Shown: one piece after another, positions 11,493 to 23,432 of the stretch
Numbering within the stretch: the stretch's first letter is position 1
Layout of the letters: every line of letters begins with the position of its first letter
NCBI GenBank assembly: GCA_024036415.1
Contig: JAMWET010005050.1
Span: 62,001-126,000 of the forward strand
Direction: 5' to 3'
Origin: Prochilodus magdalenae
Lineage: Eukaryota > Chordata > Actinopteri > Characiformes > Prochilodontidae
DNA length: 64,000 nt
Translations under genes and position numbers: made by a program
The notes under the pieces: generated by a model
Database searches by the model: none
What the model was told of the DNA's origin: nothing
What the model saw: the letters and a program-made list of their open reading frames with translations, nothing else

Positions 11493-12214
11493 CTCAGCTC
11501 CACAGCTCCGTACAGGACACTCTGTAGGTGTACAGGTCCGGACTGTAGTCCATCTGTTTCTCTGTGTACTGTATTACCCTGTTCTTCAATGGTCAGGACC
11601 CCCACAGGACCCCCACAGAGCAGGTATGATGTGGGTGGTGGATCATTCTCAGCACTGCAGTGACACTGACGTGGTGGTGGTGTGGTAGTGTGGGTGGTGC
11701 TGGTGTGAGTGGATCAGAGACAGCAGTGCTGTGAATCGTCCACCAACAAGACCTATCCAGCTAACAGCATCCTGTGGGCAGTGTCCTGTGGGGCAGCATC
11801 CTGTGGAGCAGCGTCCTGTGTCCACTGCTGAAGGACTAGAGGATGACCAACACTGCACTGTGCAGCAGCAGATGAGCTATCGTCTCTGACTGTCCATCTA
11901 CAAGGTGGAGCAGCAAGGTAGGAGTGTCTAATAGAGTGGACAGTGAGTGGACACAGTGTCTCAACACTCCAGCAGCACTGCTGTGTCTGATCCACTCACA
12001 CCAGCACCACCCACACTAACACGCCACCACCACGTCAGTGTCACTGCAGTGCTGAGAATGATCCACCACCCACATCATACCTGCTCTGTGGTGGTCCTGT
12101 GGGGGTCCTGACCATTGAAGAACAGGGTAATACAGTATACAGAGAAACAGATGGACTACAGTCCGGACCTGTACACCTACAGAGTGTCCTGTATGGTCAG
12201 TGGAGCTGATGGAG
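11493..12214. mobile_element. Intact inverted-repeat MITE with 222-bp arms
   Basis: The left arm (about 11,510-11,731) and right arm (about 11,972-12,193) are near-perfect reverse complements of each other over 222 bases, around a 240-base centre. Both begin or end with the gtacaggacactc / gagtgtcctgtat pair and both contain cactgcagtgacactgac or its complement. There is no coding capacity. The arms would let the RNA or single strand form a giant hairpin. Outer edges and target duplication are not clear. Two further partial copies are at 186-520 and 2,743-3,150. Confidence 0.85.
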
Positions 12215-13004
12215 TGTTCGGGGAGGTGGGTTTAATGTTGTAGCTGGGCGGTGTAGCTCTGAATGTCCGGGAGCGTGAGGAACAGCTCATGCTATTGATT
12301 CCCCTGCGCTGCCCGGTTCTTTTCTCTGGATGTATGGATGTCTATTAGTCAATAATGGGAAATCACATCTCGTCTCTTCTGTGTAAGCTATTACTGTCTG
12401 AGAAATGCAAGAGAGCACCACAATCACACTCCGGAGCACTTCTCCGTCAATAGCCGAGATTTATAACCCACTCCCTGCGTCAGTGAGGCTTCAGAGAACG
12501 CCCTCCGGGCTAAAGGCTAAACTGCTTTAGCGCTCGGCTCCCTGCAGTTGCATGGTGAAGGTTAATGACTTGCATGACCCGTGTTGTGTTCCAGAAGGCC
12601 CTGGGAAGCCGCGGCTCCGCCGAGTCACTGCTCTTCTGTTGTGTATTGATCGCTGGTATGTGTTCTACATGCTGCCGTTCACTGGTGAACTGATACTGTT
12701 TGCGGTGGTTCAGGGTTCATTGTAAACACGGACTCTCGTGTCCTGGTCTCTGGTGTATCCGGCTCGGCATGAGTTGGATTGGGCCAGAATGTTCTAGTGT
12801 GTAGTGTTCTCATTATGTTCTGTTTCATGCCTGGCCCACACTATAGAGCTGTGTAGAGTCGTGACCATGCTCAAAACGTTCCCTTGGGTTTAGATAACGG
12901 TTCTAGAGTGTGCTTTTCTTCGTTTGTGATGGAGAACCTGTTGTAGAGAGTTCTGGCATCTCCTATAATCCTGGCTTTACATATATTATTAAGTATCACT
13001 GCAG
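12215..13004. other. Unrecognised intergenic sequence
   Basis: Nothing supportable: no repeat, RNA or coding signal recognised. Confidence 0.45.
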
Positions 13005-13475
13005 TTTGCGGTGGTAGTACCTTCAGGATCCTGCAGGTGGCGCTGCACGAGAGTGACGGGCTATAAACCCCTGTGGGGTGTGAGTGACGGGATCCATAGA
13101 TTGGGAAGAGGTGCTACAGTGCAGGGAATGTCTCGTTCCATGTGTGGAAAATGGCTCCAGAGCAGATGTTAATGATTGGCTAAAAGGAGGGACTGCATGT
13201 GGGCGTGGCCAAAGACCATAGTGTGAAGGAAGTAGCTGAATCTGCAGGTGTGTGGAAGCGTACGGTCATACGGGTCTACCAGCAGTGGATACAATCCCAG
13301 CCTACAGGGAATTCTCCTCGGAACTGTGCCAGGGAAGGCCTCCACCACATCTGGACCAGCTGACCAGTTCTCTGATGTGAGAGTGTCTGAACACTGATGT
13401 GGCTACATCCAGAACCTCGTCCAGGACAAGCCCGATCCAGTCCCAGCTGTTGTTGGTGCGGGTGGAGGAGTTACA
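13005..13475 (+). mobile_element. Tc1-derived non-autonomous element, N-terminal (HTH) block, copy A
   Basis: It shares with copies at 31,893, 43,583 and 57,508 a left part (tagtaccttcagg...tgcaggtgg...ctataaacccctg) and a segment that translates, with the frame seen best in copy B, to a helix-turn-helix-like peptide (HSVKEVAESAGV, then TVIRVYQQW), the DNA-binding domain of Tc1-like transposases. After gtgccagggaagg it jumps to ctccaccacatctgg and a right end at gatgtggctacatccag. The same jump is found in copies C and D, so this is a deletion derivative that has multiplied. Confidence 0.7.
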
Positions 13476-14466
13476 GGTTGGTAGGTACGGGTCAGTCACT
13501 GGGGGCTGATGAGTATATGACTGATGGAGGTTGGATATATATGAACCCGTATATGCTAATACATGCTAGCGCTATCAGGTTCTGATGGAACTGTTACGGA
13601 GAGGCGGTTCTCCGTTTTGGACCGATGCGTTTCTCCATCAGAGTGAAAATGATCCGAATCGGCCTCGGATGATCATCCCAGCATGCGTCCAGCTGCAGCA
13701 CCAACTTCACATGAACTTTTTAAGACCTCCCAGAGAGCAGCATCAGGGCTGATGGTTGTGCGGGTGGCTGGCGCCGTGTGCTCATTTCACCCATGTAAGT
13801 CTCCTCTGCGTACGCCTCCGGTTTGCTCCACTGTCTCGCCCACTGACGGGCTCTCGGGCTGTCTGGGTGGTTTTACAGGCAGGTGAAGTGTCCATAAATC
13901 ACCACAGCTGCTGCCAAACATCTCTGATTATGTTTAGCGTTTATGCTACAGCAATAAATCAGCCGTGCGGGCTGGACCGGACAATTTAACTATTTTCCCA
14001 CATTGTTTGGACAGTGATATATGGGCGCGTTTTAGTGAGATATTAAATAAGGGAAGGTGTAACACCTCTTCTCCACGCTACATGTCATCACTTTACAGCA
14101 GAATTAATTACTGCTGCTTTAAGTGGAGAAATGAAAAGAAAGGGATGGAGGTGGTGGTGTTCCGAGAGTCCTGTTCCGACCGGACCTGTACAGCTCGGGC
14201 CAGATTATGTTGTTAGCTCCTGGTTTTGTGTTTGTGCCCATATGACCATGCCATATTGTCTTATGTAAATAGAGATAACTAGCAGTCGTTGGGCACTTTG
14301 GCACATGGCGCCACCTCCGTGGCCTTCTGGCGATCTCTGGAGCATGAAAAGCAATAAGGTGGATCAGCCATCTGACGGGTGCAGTCCAGTTATCTCCGGA
14401 AACCGTCCACTCTATATGTAAATGAGGATGTAACAGATCTCACGCTACTGCAGCACTGCAAACACC
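13476..14466. other. Unrecognised intergenic sequence
   Basis: Nothing supportable seen in this stretch. Short open frames only. Confidence 0.45.
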
Positions 14467-14564
14467 GCCCTCCCTGCGCGGCCCTCCCTGCGCGGCCCTC
14501 CCTGCGCGGCCCTCCCTGCGCGGCCCTCCCTGCGCCGCCCTCCCTGCGCCGCCCTCCCTGCGCG
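14467..14564 (+). repeat. 14-bp minisatellite, 7 copies
   Basis: Seven head-to-tail copies of gccctccctgcgcg, with two copies ending in c instead of g. The array is strongly G+C-rich in a mostly balanced region. Confidence 0.95.
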
Positions 14565-14610
14565 GACACCTCCAGCTCCGTCTAGCAGGAACATCTGCCC
14601 CACAAGCCTG

Positions 14611-15530
14611 GACCACACTCTTATACTTCACCTACTACACTAATGACCACACTCCTATACTCCAGCTACTACACTAATGACTACACCTCTATACTCCACC
14701 TACTACACTAATGACAACACGTCTATACTCCACCTACTACACTAATGTCTACACTTCTATGCTTCACCTACTACACTAATGGCTACACCTCTATACTTCA
14801 CCTACTACACTAATGACTACACCTCTATACTCCACCTACTACACTAATAGCTACACGTTTATACTCCACCTACTACGCTAATGACCACACTTCTATACTT
14901 CACCTACTACACTAACGACTACACTTCTATACTCCATCTACTACACTAATGACCCACGCCTCTATACTCCACCTACTACACTAATGACTACACTTCTATA
15001 CTCCACCTACTACACTAATGACCACACCTCTATACTCCACCTACTACACTAATAGCTACACGTTTATACTCCACCTACTACGCTAATGACCATACTTCTA
15101 TACTTCACCTACTACACTAACGACTACACTTCTATACTTCACCTACTACACTAATGACTACACCTCTATACTTCACATGCTACACTAATGACTACACTTC
15201 TATACTCCACCTACTACACTAATGACTACACCTCTATACTTCACATGCTACACTAATGACCACATTTCTATACTCCACCTACTACACTAATGACTACACC
15301 TCTATACTCCGCCTACTACACTAATGACTACACCTTTATACTCCACCTACTACACTAATGACTACACCTCTATACTCCACCTACTACACTAATGGCTACA
15401 CCTCTATACTCCACCTACTACACTAATGACTACACCTCTATACTCCACCTACTACACTAATGGCTACACCTCTATACTCCACCTTCTACACTAATGGCTA
15501 CACCTCTATACTCCACCTACTACACTAATG
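14611..15530 (+). repeat. 34-bp minisatellite, about 27 copies
   Basis: Each unit joins cacctactacactaatg to actacacctctatactc, with frequent swaps (gactaca/ggctaca/gaccaca; tcca/ttca). The length of 920 bases divided by 34 gives 27 copies. No spacers, so it is not CRISPR-like. Confidence 0.95.
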
Positions 15531-16182
15531 AGACCGTTTGTGCTGACGTCACTGGACAGTCCAGCCGTTAGAGCAGAGACTGAAGCAGGTGAGATGTTGT
15601 CTCATTTGGAGGCTGGGTTTTTACTATTCGGCTGAGAACAGATGGTTCCTCTCGGAGCTCTGAATGCATTAGCAGCTCTCCGCATCTCCATTCTGCGTCT
15701 CTCCGTTCAGTAATGGAATTGTCTCGCAGGCTGTGCTGGATTCTGAGTGTCCTCATCATTCAGAGGCTGGAGGTTTGGACCTGACGGGTCCTAATACGTT
15801 TAGGTATTGATTATCAGTGTGGATGATTTCCCTCAGGAAAACACTGCTAGATTGTCTCCGTAGCCGTGTTCACACACCGCGCCGGCACGCTCACCTCGCA
15901 TTCCGACTGATGTGGAAAACAAGGAGAAATCCGTCTTCGCTGTGTGATCTGTGGAATACTGTAGACGACTGAAAACGGGCAAACTTCTCTCTGCTGAAAG
16001 GTTCTATACATTAATCATCGAGCTACAAATCTCCATCCCCAAATATGAAGTCAGAGCACACACGATCAATACGCCCACTTTAACTTCTGCTATGAGTTCG
16101 AGTGTACTGAGTATCCGGGGGCGGAGCTGAGTACGTCTGGCTCGGCTCAATATCCGACGTTATATCAGTCATAAGTTATGAG
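15531..16182. other. Unrecognised sequence between two minisatellites
   Basis: No gene or repeat family recognised. Confidence 0.45.
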
Positions 16183-16866
16183 TTAGTTTTATCTAGAGTC
16201 CGCTAGCCTTGTCTGAGTCCACTAGCCTTGTCTGAGTCCGCTAGTTTTATCTAGAGTCCACTAGCCTTGTCTGAGTCCGCTAGTTTTATCTAGAGTCCGC
16301 TAGCCTTGTCTGAGTCCGCTAGTTTTATCTAGAGTCCACTAGCCTTGTCTGAGTCCACTAGCCTTGTCTGAGTCCGCTAGTTTTATCTAGAGTCCGCTAG
16401 CCTTGTCTGAGTCCACTAGCCTTGTCTGAGTCCGCTAGCCTTGTCTGAGTCCGCTAGCCTTGTCTGAGTCCGCTAGTTTTATCTGAGTCCGCTAGTTTTA
16501 TCTGAGTCCGCTAGTTTTATCTGAGTCCGCTAGCCTTGTCTGAGTCCGCTAGCCTTGTCTGAGTCCGCTAGCCTTGTCTGAGTCCGCTAGCCTTGTCTGA
16601 GTCCGCTAGCCTTGTCTAGAGTCCGCTAGCCTTGCCTAGAGTCCGCTAGCCTTGCCTAGAGTCCGCTAGCCTTGCCTAGAGTCCGCTAGCCTTGCCTAGA
16701 GTCCGCTAGCCTTGCCTAGAGTCCGCTAGCCTTGCCTAGAGTCCGCTAGCCTTGCCTAGAGTCCGCTAGTTTTATCTAGAGTCCGCTAGCCTTGTCTGAG
16801 TCCGCTAGCCTTGTCTGAGTCCGCTAGCCTTGCCTGAGTCCGCTAGCCTTGCCTAGAGTCCGCTAG
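16183..16866 (+). repeat. 19/20-bp minisatellite, about 35 copies
   Basis: The units are gtccgctagccttgtctga (19) or gtccgctagccttgcctaga (20), with a third form holding ttttatct in place of ccttgtct. The forms are clustered: mixed at the left, pure 20-mers at about 16,615-16,760, mixed again at the right. Each unit contains a gctag core. Confidence 0.95.
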
Positions 16867-17829
16867 GTTCCATCCTGGCTCTGAAGCAGCACAGCTCTGC
16901 TATGATGAACAGCAGGCTGCCTAAGAAACCCTGAGCTTGTCTCACTCAGGCGTGTTTAGCGTGGTAATCTGCGAGGCCCTGAGGATTCGGGAAGAGTTCG
17001 GAGATAAGATCCTGCATAATGATGCTAATCTCTCCTGATGTGATCAGGACGTAGACCACTGTCTCCCGCACATGAGCAGCACTTTGGTTTTTGGGAATGG
17101 ATGACGCGTGACATGAATTAATAGGCTGCCTCCAACGCGGAGCTGCTAGCGAGCGGTTTGAACGGCCCTCTCCGACCCGATAACGAGCCTTGATTGGGCT
17201 TTGAAGTGAAAGCATGTCACTTCCTGGGGAAAGATCAACGGCTCATCCTGTATCCTCACCCTCCGGAGACGCCGCTGATTCTCACGGCGGGTTTAGTTTA
17301 TGACTACTGCCCCTCCAACATGAAAGCGGAGGCACTTAAACATGTTACAGTCACTGATGGAGGACGATCAGGCTGCCTGCTGCACAACCGGTCAGCAAGT
17401 CTGGAGGAAAGTTTCATGATAGGAACTCAGCAGAGAACCATGATGCGTTCCGCGTCACTGACATTCCTCTACACCCTTAACACCGGTCTCCGATCTCCCG
17501 CACACCACTGGTCTCTTACTTATGATCTTCAGCTCTCAGATCTCAGCACCTTTAAACAGCTCTGGAGACGCTGCGAAATGTCAATGGACCATACAACCTA
17601 CGCTATGTTACCCTGATGTAGCACCTGAGGTGTAGCTATGGGGCGCAGAGCCATTTCAGTCACTTTGCACTTTCAAGAGTTGTTGAGATGTTCCTCTGGA
17701 AGTTCTTTCATTCCCACTGCTGTGGCACAGAAGGAGATGTCAGAAACACAGCGAGTTAGAACTTCTACAGGTAAGAGCCAATTTCTGCCACCTTGTCTTC
17801 TGCCTTGAACCCACCCGTCACGTGAAACA
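16867..17829. other. Unrecognised intergenic sequence
   Basis: No gene supported. A 140-codon open frame at 17,194-17,616 begins at TTG and has no recognised domain. Confidence 0.45.
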
Positions 17830-17990
17830 CCGCCATACACACACCCACCAGGGGGCAGTGGACACATTACATGGAGCAGTGGCATGGCGTTCAGAGAGCA
17901 GTTTGGGGCTAGTTGCTCGAGGGCACTCGGGTCGTTACTGTTCTCTAACCTCTGGAATTAAAGCCGTGCTTCCAGAGCATCCGTGGCCGG
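17830..17990 (+). mobile_element. Short fish SINE-like or LINE-tail repeat
   Basis: The pattern gggggcagtgg ... gctcgagggcactcggg is typical of a widespread fish repeat in which a stretch like ttgctcaagggcac recurs. The copy is short and degraded; no B box is visible. The family name is uncertain. Confidence 0.35.
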
Positions 17991-18340
17991 CAGCGGGTTA
18001 CGATACAGTGCCCACTGTAGAGGAGACATCCCAGCCACCTCACGGAGTCCGGGCAGATCCTCCCAAACACTCAGCTGTACATGCTGGCAGACTCGGAGAG
18101 ACTGAATGGAGACAATGGAGTCCCCCTCCATTGGGGTAGATCTCGCGCTCTTACTCCTCACGCTACTGGGGACCATAGATGCAGCAGGGACGCTGCTTGA
18201 GTGCGTTGGAGGCCTGACCCTCCGCCAGCCACGCTGCGGGCACCTAACCGATGCATTGCCCTGCAACCCAAAAGGATACAGTGGCTTAGATGATGAGATG
18301 AGGAGTAAACAAACAGAGAGGAAATGATTTGATGCAAACT
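17991..18340. other. Unrecognised intergenic sequence
   Basis: Nothing supportable apart from short open frames. Confidence 0.4.
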
Positions 18341-18560
18341 TACGGACCTGGTCTTGGCTCCTCCCTCTTTTGTCTCCTGTGTCTTGTCTGATGTATAAGC
18401 AGGCTCTCGTCTCAGTCCTCCTCGGGCTAGTCTTGCGTCCGCACTACCGTGTTGGGTCGGTGTGTGTTTAGTGTAGTCTGTTTGGTTTCCTCTTTGTTTG
18501 GTTTCATTGAGTAGAAGTCTAAAATAAACCCCGCCCCTGAGTCCTGCCTTTGGTGCCCGC
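18341..18560 (+). repeat. Possible solo-LTR-like sequence
   Basis: A T/C-rich stretch with gatgtataagcagg near 18,390 and an aataaa signal near 18,522 resembles a fish LTR (TATA-like, then polyadenylation site). No target duplication or partner LTR is seen. Confidence 0.25.
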
Positions 18561-18984
18561 TGCTTTATGGGTCCACGTCCCCAGATTTATTATTGGATAG
18601 ATCACAGTAATGCATGGCCTTTATTAGAGCCTGCAGTTTTAAAAAGCAATCTGACGGATTTCCATCCTCTGGCTGGTAAATCAGCAGCAGGGATGGGGCT
18701 TCTTCTCCGAGGTGGAAATCCATCTGAGCTGCAGATATCTGCCTGGAAAGTTCGCAGGTCACATAAAGCAGAAAGGCTGGCATGGCTCTCCCTGAGGGGG
18801 TTTCCGGAAAACCACAGAGAGCTTTAATTACCACCAGAGGAGCCGTCTGTCTGAAGTGAGGGGACCAAGCTCGCCCGAGTGACTCGCCAAGCTGCGCCCG
18901 GTAGTTCCAGCGCTCTCAGTAGTGTCTGGGCTGAGCTGGTTCAGATTGTGAGATGGGCGGAGCTGGTGGTCAATATAAACTCAA
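18561..18984. other. Unrecognised intergenic sequence
   Basis: No gene or repeat recognised. Overlapping short open frames on both strands lack domains. Confidence 0.4.
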
Positions 18985-19412
18985 CTGACAGGAATGAAAC
19001 TTGGTGGGTGGGTTAGAGGTCATGTGAGGTAAGCAGGGACGGGTCTTATCTCTGTACCTGACTGACCCAACACCACCACTACAGACCTCCAGTGAGCAGT
19101 GGTGTCCTCCATCAGTCCTCCTGTTAGTGCAGCACCATCGGCAGACGGCTGCACCACGCAGGACTACATGCACACAGACCGTTACCACGACTGTCCTTAA
19201 CACCACGTCACCGTCACCAAAGACTGCAGTGGTGTCGTACCAGACTGTCATGGAGTGACTCAGAATGGCAGCGGGTCATCTTCAGTGACGAGTCCCGCTT
19301 TAGTCTTGGTGGAGACGCCCAACGAATCCGTGTGTGGAGGCACCGTGGTCAGCACCAAGATCAACGGTGTGACGTCACACGTCCAGAAGGCCTGGTGTCC
19401 CTCCACCTCCTG
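18985..19412 (+). mobile_element. Tc1-like transposase fragment (first catalytic Asp region)
   Basis: Plus-strand frames give RRLHHAGLHAHRPLPRL, then LTPRHRHQRLQW, then SEWQRVIFSDESRFSLGG near 19,255-19,315 (D of SDES is the first DDE Asp), then DAQRIRVWRHRGQHQD. The copy continues to ggcctggtgtccctccacc and then stops matching. Frames are broken upstream, and the second Asp and Glu are absent. Closely related to the inverse-orientation copies at 1,760 and 3,816 and to the copy at 42,945. Confidence 0.8.
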
Positions 19413-20245
19413 AGGAGCTGAACTCCACCCTCCTCTGCTGGCACTGCAGACTGGCAGGGTGGCCTACAGAGCACCGCTAGCAGCCTGGTAATGAAGTCGT
19501 GTAGGAACGTTGTGGGTTTTTCACCCAGTGACTGCAGACGTATCCGGTTCTCCAAGGGTTGTCCCGTTTCATAGGGGGAAGGTGGTGGGGGCGGGGGGGT
19601 AAAAAAAAAAGAAATGGGATTGGGCCCAGGTCTTCCAGGTGGTTGTTAGGAGTTCCCTTTAGCCTGTACTCATGTTTGTGTTGTCTTAAGTGTACCTGAC
19701 GTCTCATCAGACCAACCCAATGAGTAAGAACGGATGATCTCGTGCTTACGGACTGATAACTGATACAGATGAAGAGGAGCTCTGAGCTGTGTTAAATGAG
19801 GATTGGGTTTGAATCAGAGTAAATTGAGAGTGATGCCAGTGAAGACGTTCCCTCTCGCCGCGCGAATGTGTGTAATTATCCGCTCCTGAAATGCAGATCT
19901 GTCCTCTCGGAGCAACAAGACACAGACACACTTGAAAATGCCACCAGCAGAATTCATTTATCACGTTTTAATGGAGTAACACCTTCCCAAAGCCCAGGAA
20001 TAATGAGCCTTTCACATCAGATCACCGAGATTTATTAGAATCCGTCTCAGCGGCGCCGAACGCGTCCACGCTGGCATCGCTTCTGTACCCGCTGCTTAAG
20101 ATTCTGAGCCAAGAGACCACAACCGTCAGGAGTTAACGGCTTCCACGATGCAGGCCTGATCGTACCGCTCAAATCTATTACCGTTACTGTCACACGGTGT
20201 ACGCTCCGCTTACATACCAAAGACAACAATACAGAATTAAATAAC

Positions 20246-20247
<2 letters not shown>
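19413..20247. other. Unrecognised intergenic sequence
   Basis: No gene seen. A G-run followed by an A-run lies at about 19,588-19,611. Confidence 0.45.

Positions 20248-20300
<53 letters not shown>
20248..20300 (+). repeat. (TTA)n microsatellite
   Basis: About 15 uninterrupted TTA/ATT units, then a degenerate A/T-rich tail. Confidence 0.95.
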
Positions 20301-20301
<1 letters not shown>

Positions 20302-21042
20302 TAATTTTTATTAACTTCTGTAGTAATATTAACTGTATTATTATACAGGTACAGTTAATCATTAGGACCTGGAGGACCCGGAAAGCTCCTGCCTGGCGAA
20401 GTGACACACGTTCCCACCACTTCCTGTAAACTTTAATGAGCCGAGCTGCAGATATGAAGTAGTTCAGGGAATTGTGTTATTACATGGATCAACAGAATTC
20501 CCTGCTTTTTTAAGAAGCTTGTTTGAACTGAGTGGAATTAAATCCAGATCAAAGGAGATCCAGATTCTTCAGTGTAGACGCTCCCTCTTTACCACACCTG
20601 GCTGTACAGCAGCTGAGACACTGGCAGCAAACCGACCGACTCAGAGCTGACTCTGGAGCAGCGGAGAAGCTGGAGTACGTAGTTTAATATCCATATTTAA
20701 TCATAATGTGTTTATTCAGTTATGAAACAAACTGACCCAAACTGGACACAGGCGCTGTTTATCAGAGCTCCTCTAAACGCCTCACCTGGATTATCCTCCG
20801 CAGTAATCCGAAACGAACACAGCCACAGAGTAGCAGGGTCTGGACCAACACGGAAACAAGCCGCACATCAAAGCCCCACTGTAAAGCGTCCGCTCGCGGA
20901 GGCGGAGCCGTGAGGCGGTGAAGTTCGTTAACCCCGTCTGTCCGGTGCGGCTGGAACTGATTGGATGTAGTGTGGCCTTAACTCCATCTGGCTTCTTTTT
21001 GTTCTTCTGGTGAGAGACTAATATTAACCAGGGTCTGAAAAG
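20301..21042. other. Intergenic, with one copy of a short dispersed repeat
   Basis: The stretch at about 20,359-20,412 (cattaggacctgg ... ctggcgaagtgacac) recurs at 27,901-27,962 in the same orientation. Otherwise unrecognised. Confidence 0.5.
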
Positions 21043-21182
21043 CCATTCATTCATTCATCCATCCATCCATCCATCCATCCATTCATTCATTCATTCATCG
21101 TTCGTTCGTTCATTCATTCATTCATTCATTCATTCATTCATCGATCAGTCACTCGTTCATTCATTCATTCATTCATTTATTT
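21043..21182 (+). repeat. (CATT)n / (CATC)n microsatellite
   Basis: Tetranucleotide repeat of cattcatt with blocks of ccatccat and cgttcgtt, about 140 bases. Confidence 0.95.
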
Positions 21183-21809
21183 ACTGCAGTCTGAGTGCTA
21201 ATATTGTCCGTAGCCGTGGGAACCTGCATGACTGTTTTGTACCCAGCTGGTCGTATACAGTACTTTCTCCTTTGTGGGTGAGATATTGCCCTGCCCCTTA
21301 CCTGTCTCTGCTTTGTAGCCCCGCCCTCTCATCAGCCCCAGGTGTGCTCTGTGTTTTGATCTTTTTCCTTAGTTGCCTTTATCATAGACAGCAATATGAT
21401 ATTGCTGTATCCCTGTAATGGTTTTCCGGATCCACTGGAGGAAGTATAAACCTGTTTCTGATCCTAAGAGTTGGCTGGAGAGCGGCATCGGAAGCGGATA
21501 GGTTCCACAGGCACAGCGGCCTGTGTCCGAGTCAACTAGAAGTGAAACCCAGACCACCAGTTTCAGGAGGACCAGACATCTGTGGTCAGGGACTCGCCAT
21601 CCAGTCCCAGTGCCTCGTGTCCAGGTAACTCCGGTGCTACATGTGTCCCTTTGTGGAAACTCTGGTGCTGCTGCAAACCTGGGCTCCCAAAAAGGGACAC
21701 ATGGATTTGCTCAGTCGATCCAGCATCTGAATTAAATTCTTGTGTGGGTCTGGCCCAAGTCTGGCCCAAGTCTGGCCCAGGTCAACAGTTGAAGAACACA
21801 TGCCAGTCA
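21183..21809. other. Left flank of the L1 insertion; repeat-like
   Basis: The part at 21,290-21,370 resembles an LTR-like fish repeat (weak). At 21,745-21,782 the motif tctggcccaag is repeated three times. A short segment gggacacatg / catgtgtccc forms an inverted pair between 21,643 and 21,702. The L1 inserted at its right edge. Confidence 0.45.
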
Positions 21810-21823
21810 AAAGTAGGCAGCGC
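21810..21823 (+). repeat. Target-site duplication, left copy
   Basis: aaagtaggcagcgc here equals 27,531-27,544 at the other end of the L1. Because the tail is poly(A), its first As could belong to either. The minimum duplication is gtaggcagcgc. Confidence 0.9.
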
Positions 21824-21951
21824 GAGGGACTTCCGGTAATGGCTGCCACGAACATGGCTGCGTAGTCAGTGAGCTCCTGCAAGCTAACTGCTTAAACTCC
21901 GCCTAAACTCGATGGAGATGGTATAAAGACCAACGTTTTTATTGTGTGTAG

Positions 21952-23061
21952 ATGCGGACAATGAGTGGAAAAAACAAATCCAAAAATAATCCAGATAAAA
22001 CTAAAGTAAACCCTGGTCAAGCTAAGGCGAATTCCAACATGCTAGATGACGACCCAGACTCAATCACCGCACTCCGGAATACCATGGAAGGAATCAGCAA
22101 ACAGATCCAGGCCCTCCAAACCGACCTGAAAGCCGACCTACGGGCGTTTAAAGACGACATCACAACTCAGGTGAAACGCGAGGTGTCTGAGCTGAGAGCA
22201 GATATAGACCAGAAATTCGCGACCGTCTCCACTGATATACAACAGCAAAGCGAGAGAATCAACGCCAATCAGGCTAGAACAGAAGAGGTGGAAGCGTGGT
22301 CCGCGGAGGCTAACACGGTATTCCTAGAATTACTGCGAGAGCAACGGAGAATGATTGAGAAATTGGATGATCTGGAGTCAAGGTCCAGGCGAAATAACTT
22401 AAGGATATATGGCATTCCAGAAGATACAGAGAAAGGAGTACAAACTATAGACTTTGTAAAAGAATGGCTGAGTACTGAACTTTCAATTCCCACAGACCTC
22501 CAAATACAACGAGCACACAGAGCGCTGACCGCAAAACCGAAACCAGATAAAGCCCCGCGGTCAGTGATTGTCAATTTTCTACAGTACAGCACGAAGGAGC
22601 TTGTTTTGTCCAAAGCGTGGGAGAAGAAGAATATTTTAAAATAGGGGGACAGTCGAATATACTTTGATCACGACTACAGTGCCCGGTGTACTTCAACAGC
22701 GCAAGATTACGCACACGTGAAAGCAGCTCTTAAAAAAACAGGGCATACGCTTCCAGACACCGTATACGAAAATGCACATACACTGGGCCGGCAGACTGGG
22801 GCCGGGCGGCAAAAGAAAACCTACAACAACGCGCAAGAGGCGGCGGCTGAGCTACGTCGGAGAGGAATAGAGGTCGACATCACACCGAAGGAAGCGACAG
22901 GCCTCTCCCTGCTAGAGCGACTACGATCTACAGCCCTCTCATCCTGGCAACGCGTTGAAGGCAGAAGTGCAGCAGACGCAAGCAGGCGAGCCAGAAAAAA
23001 GCTACAAGATTTTCAACACAACACCAGTGAGGGAGGCGACGCACACAGAGGGACTGAGTAA
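21952..23061 (+). pseudogene. L1 ORF1 (RNA-binding chaperone), interrupted by one amber codon
   Basis: The product of such ORFs is an RNA-binding trimer that coats L1 RNA. The frame from ATG 21,952 is open for 230 codons, meets a single TAG at 22,642-22,644, and then stays open in the same frame to the stop at 23,059-23,061, giving 369 codons plus the stop. The N-terminus is Lys/Asn-rich (SGKNKSKNNPDK). A heptad-like coiled-coil stretch covers roughly residues 45-145. The RRM-like domain follows (DLESRSRRNNLRIYGIPED near residues 137-157; IQRAHRAL near 186-193). The part beyond the stop (YFDHDYS, then LPDTVYENA) is the usual C-terminal domain. There is no frameshift, so the break is a single point lesion. 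Confidence 0.9.
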
Positions 23062-23432
23062 CAGTAAATGGAAATTAGACACAATCTGGTATGATTCACA
23101 AGTCTATTATTGGGTTTAACTAGATAAAATAAAGATAAAGGGTTAAAGGTTTTTTTTTTGGACAGTTGGCTTGGGGAGGATAATTAATATCTTCACTAGT
23201 ATGAGTAAGTCACGCCCTAGTGGATGGACTCTCAATGCTGGACGGGGGCCCTTTCCCAGTGACAGGTTCTTTCCCCCAACACAAAAGAGATGTCGGCTTA
23301 TAATAAGGGATGTCGACATCTTTTTTTGGAAGTCACCACTAGTAATCTTGTTTTACAATTGTTCATACAAAGTTCATGTTTGTCAAACTGTTGGCCTAAG
23401 GGGAAGTATAAGAAAGAATAGTGTAATTTTCT
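23062..23432 (+). other. Spacer between L1 ORF1 and ORF2
   Basis: A/T-rich, non-coding, with a T-run at about 23,151. No promoter or ribosome re-entry signal can be claimed. Confidence 0.5.

Noticed and set aside
11152..11688. 178-codon frame with a fair Kozak context
   Set aside because: The last third lies inside the MITE arm and the first 114 codons show no recognised domain or splice continuation; possible but unsupported.
14611..15530. Regular repeats that might suggest a CRISPR array
   Set aside because: Units are head to tail with no unique spacers; the context is a vertebrate genome.
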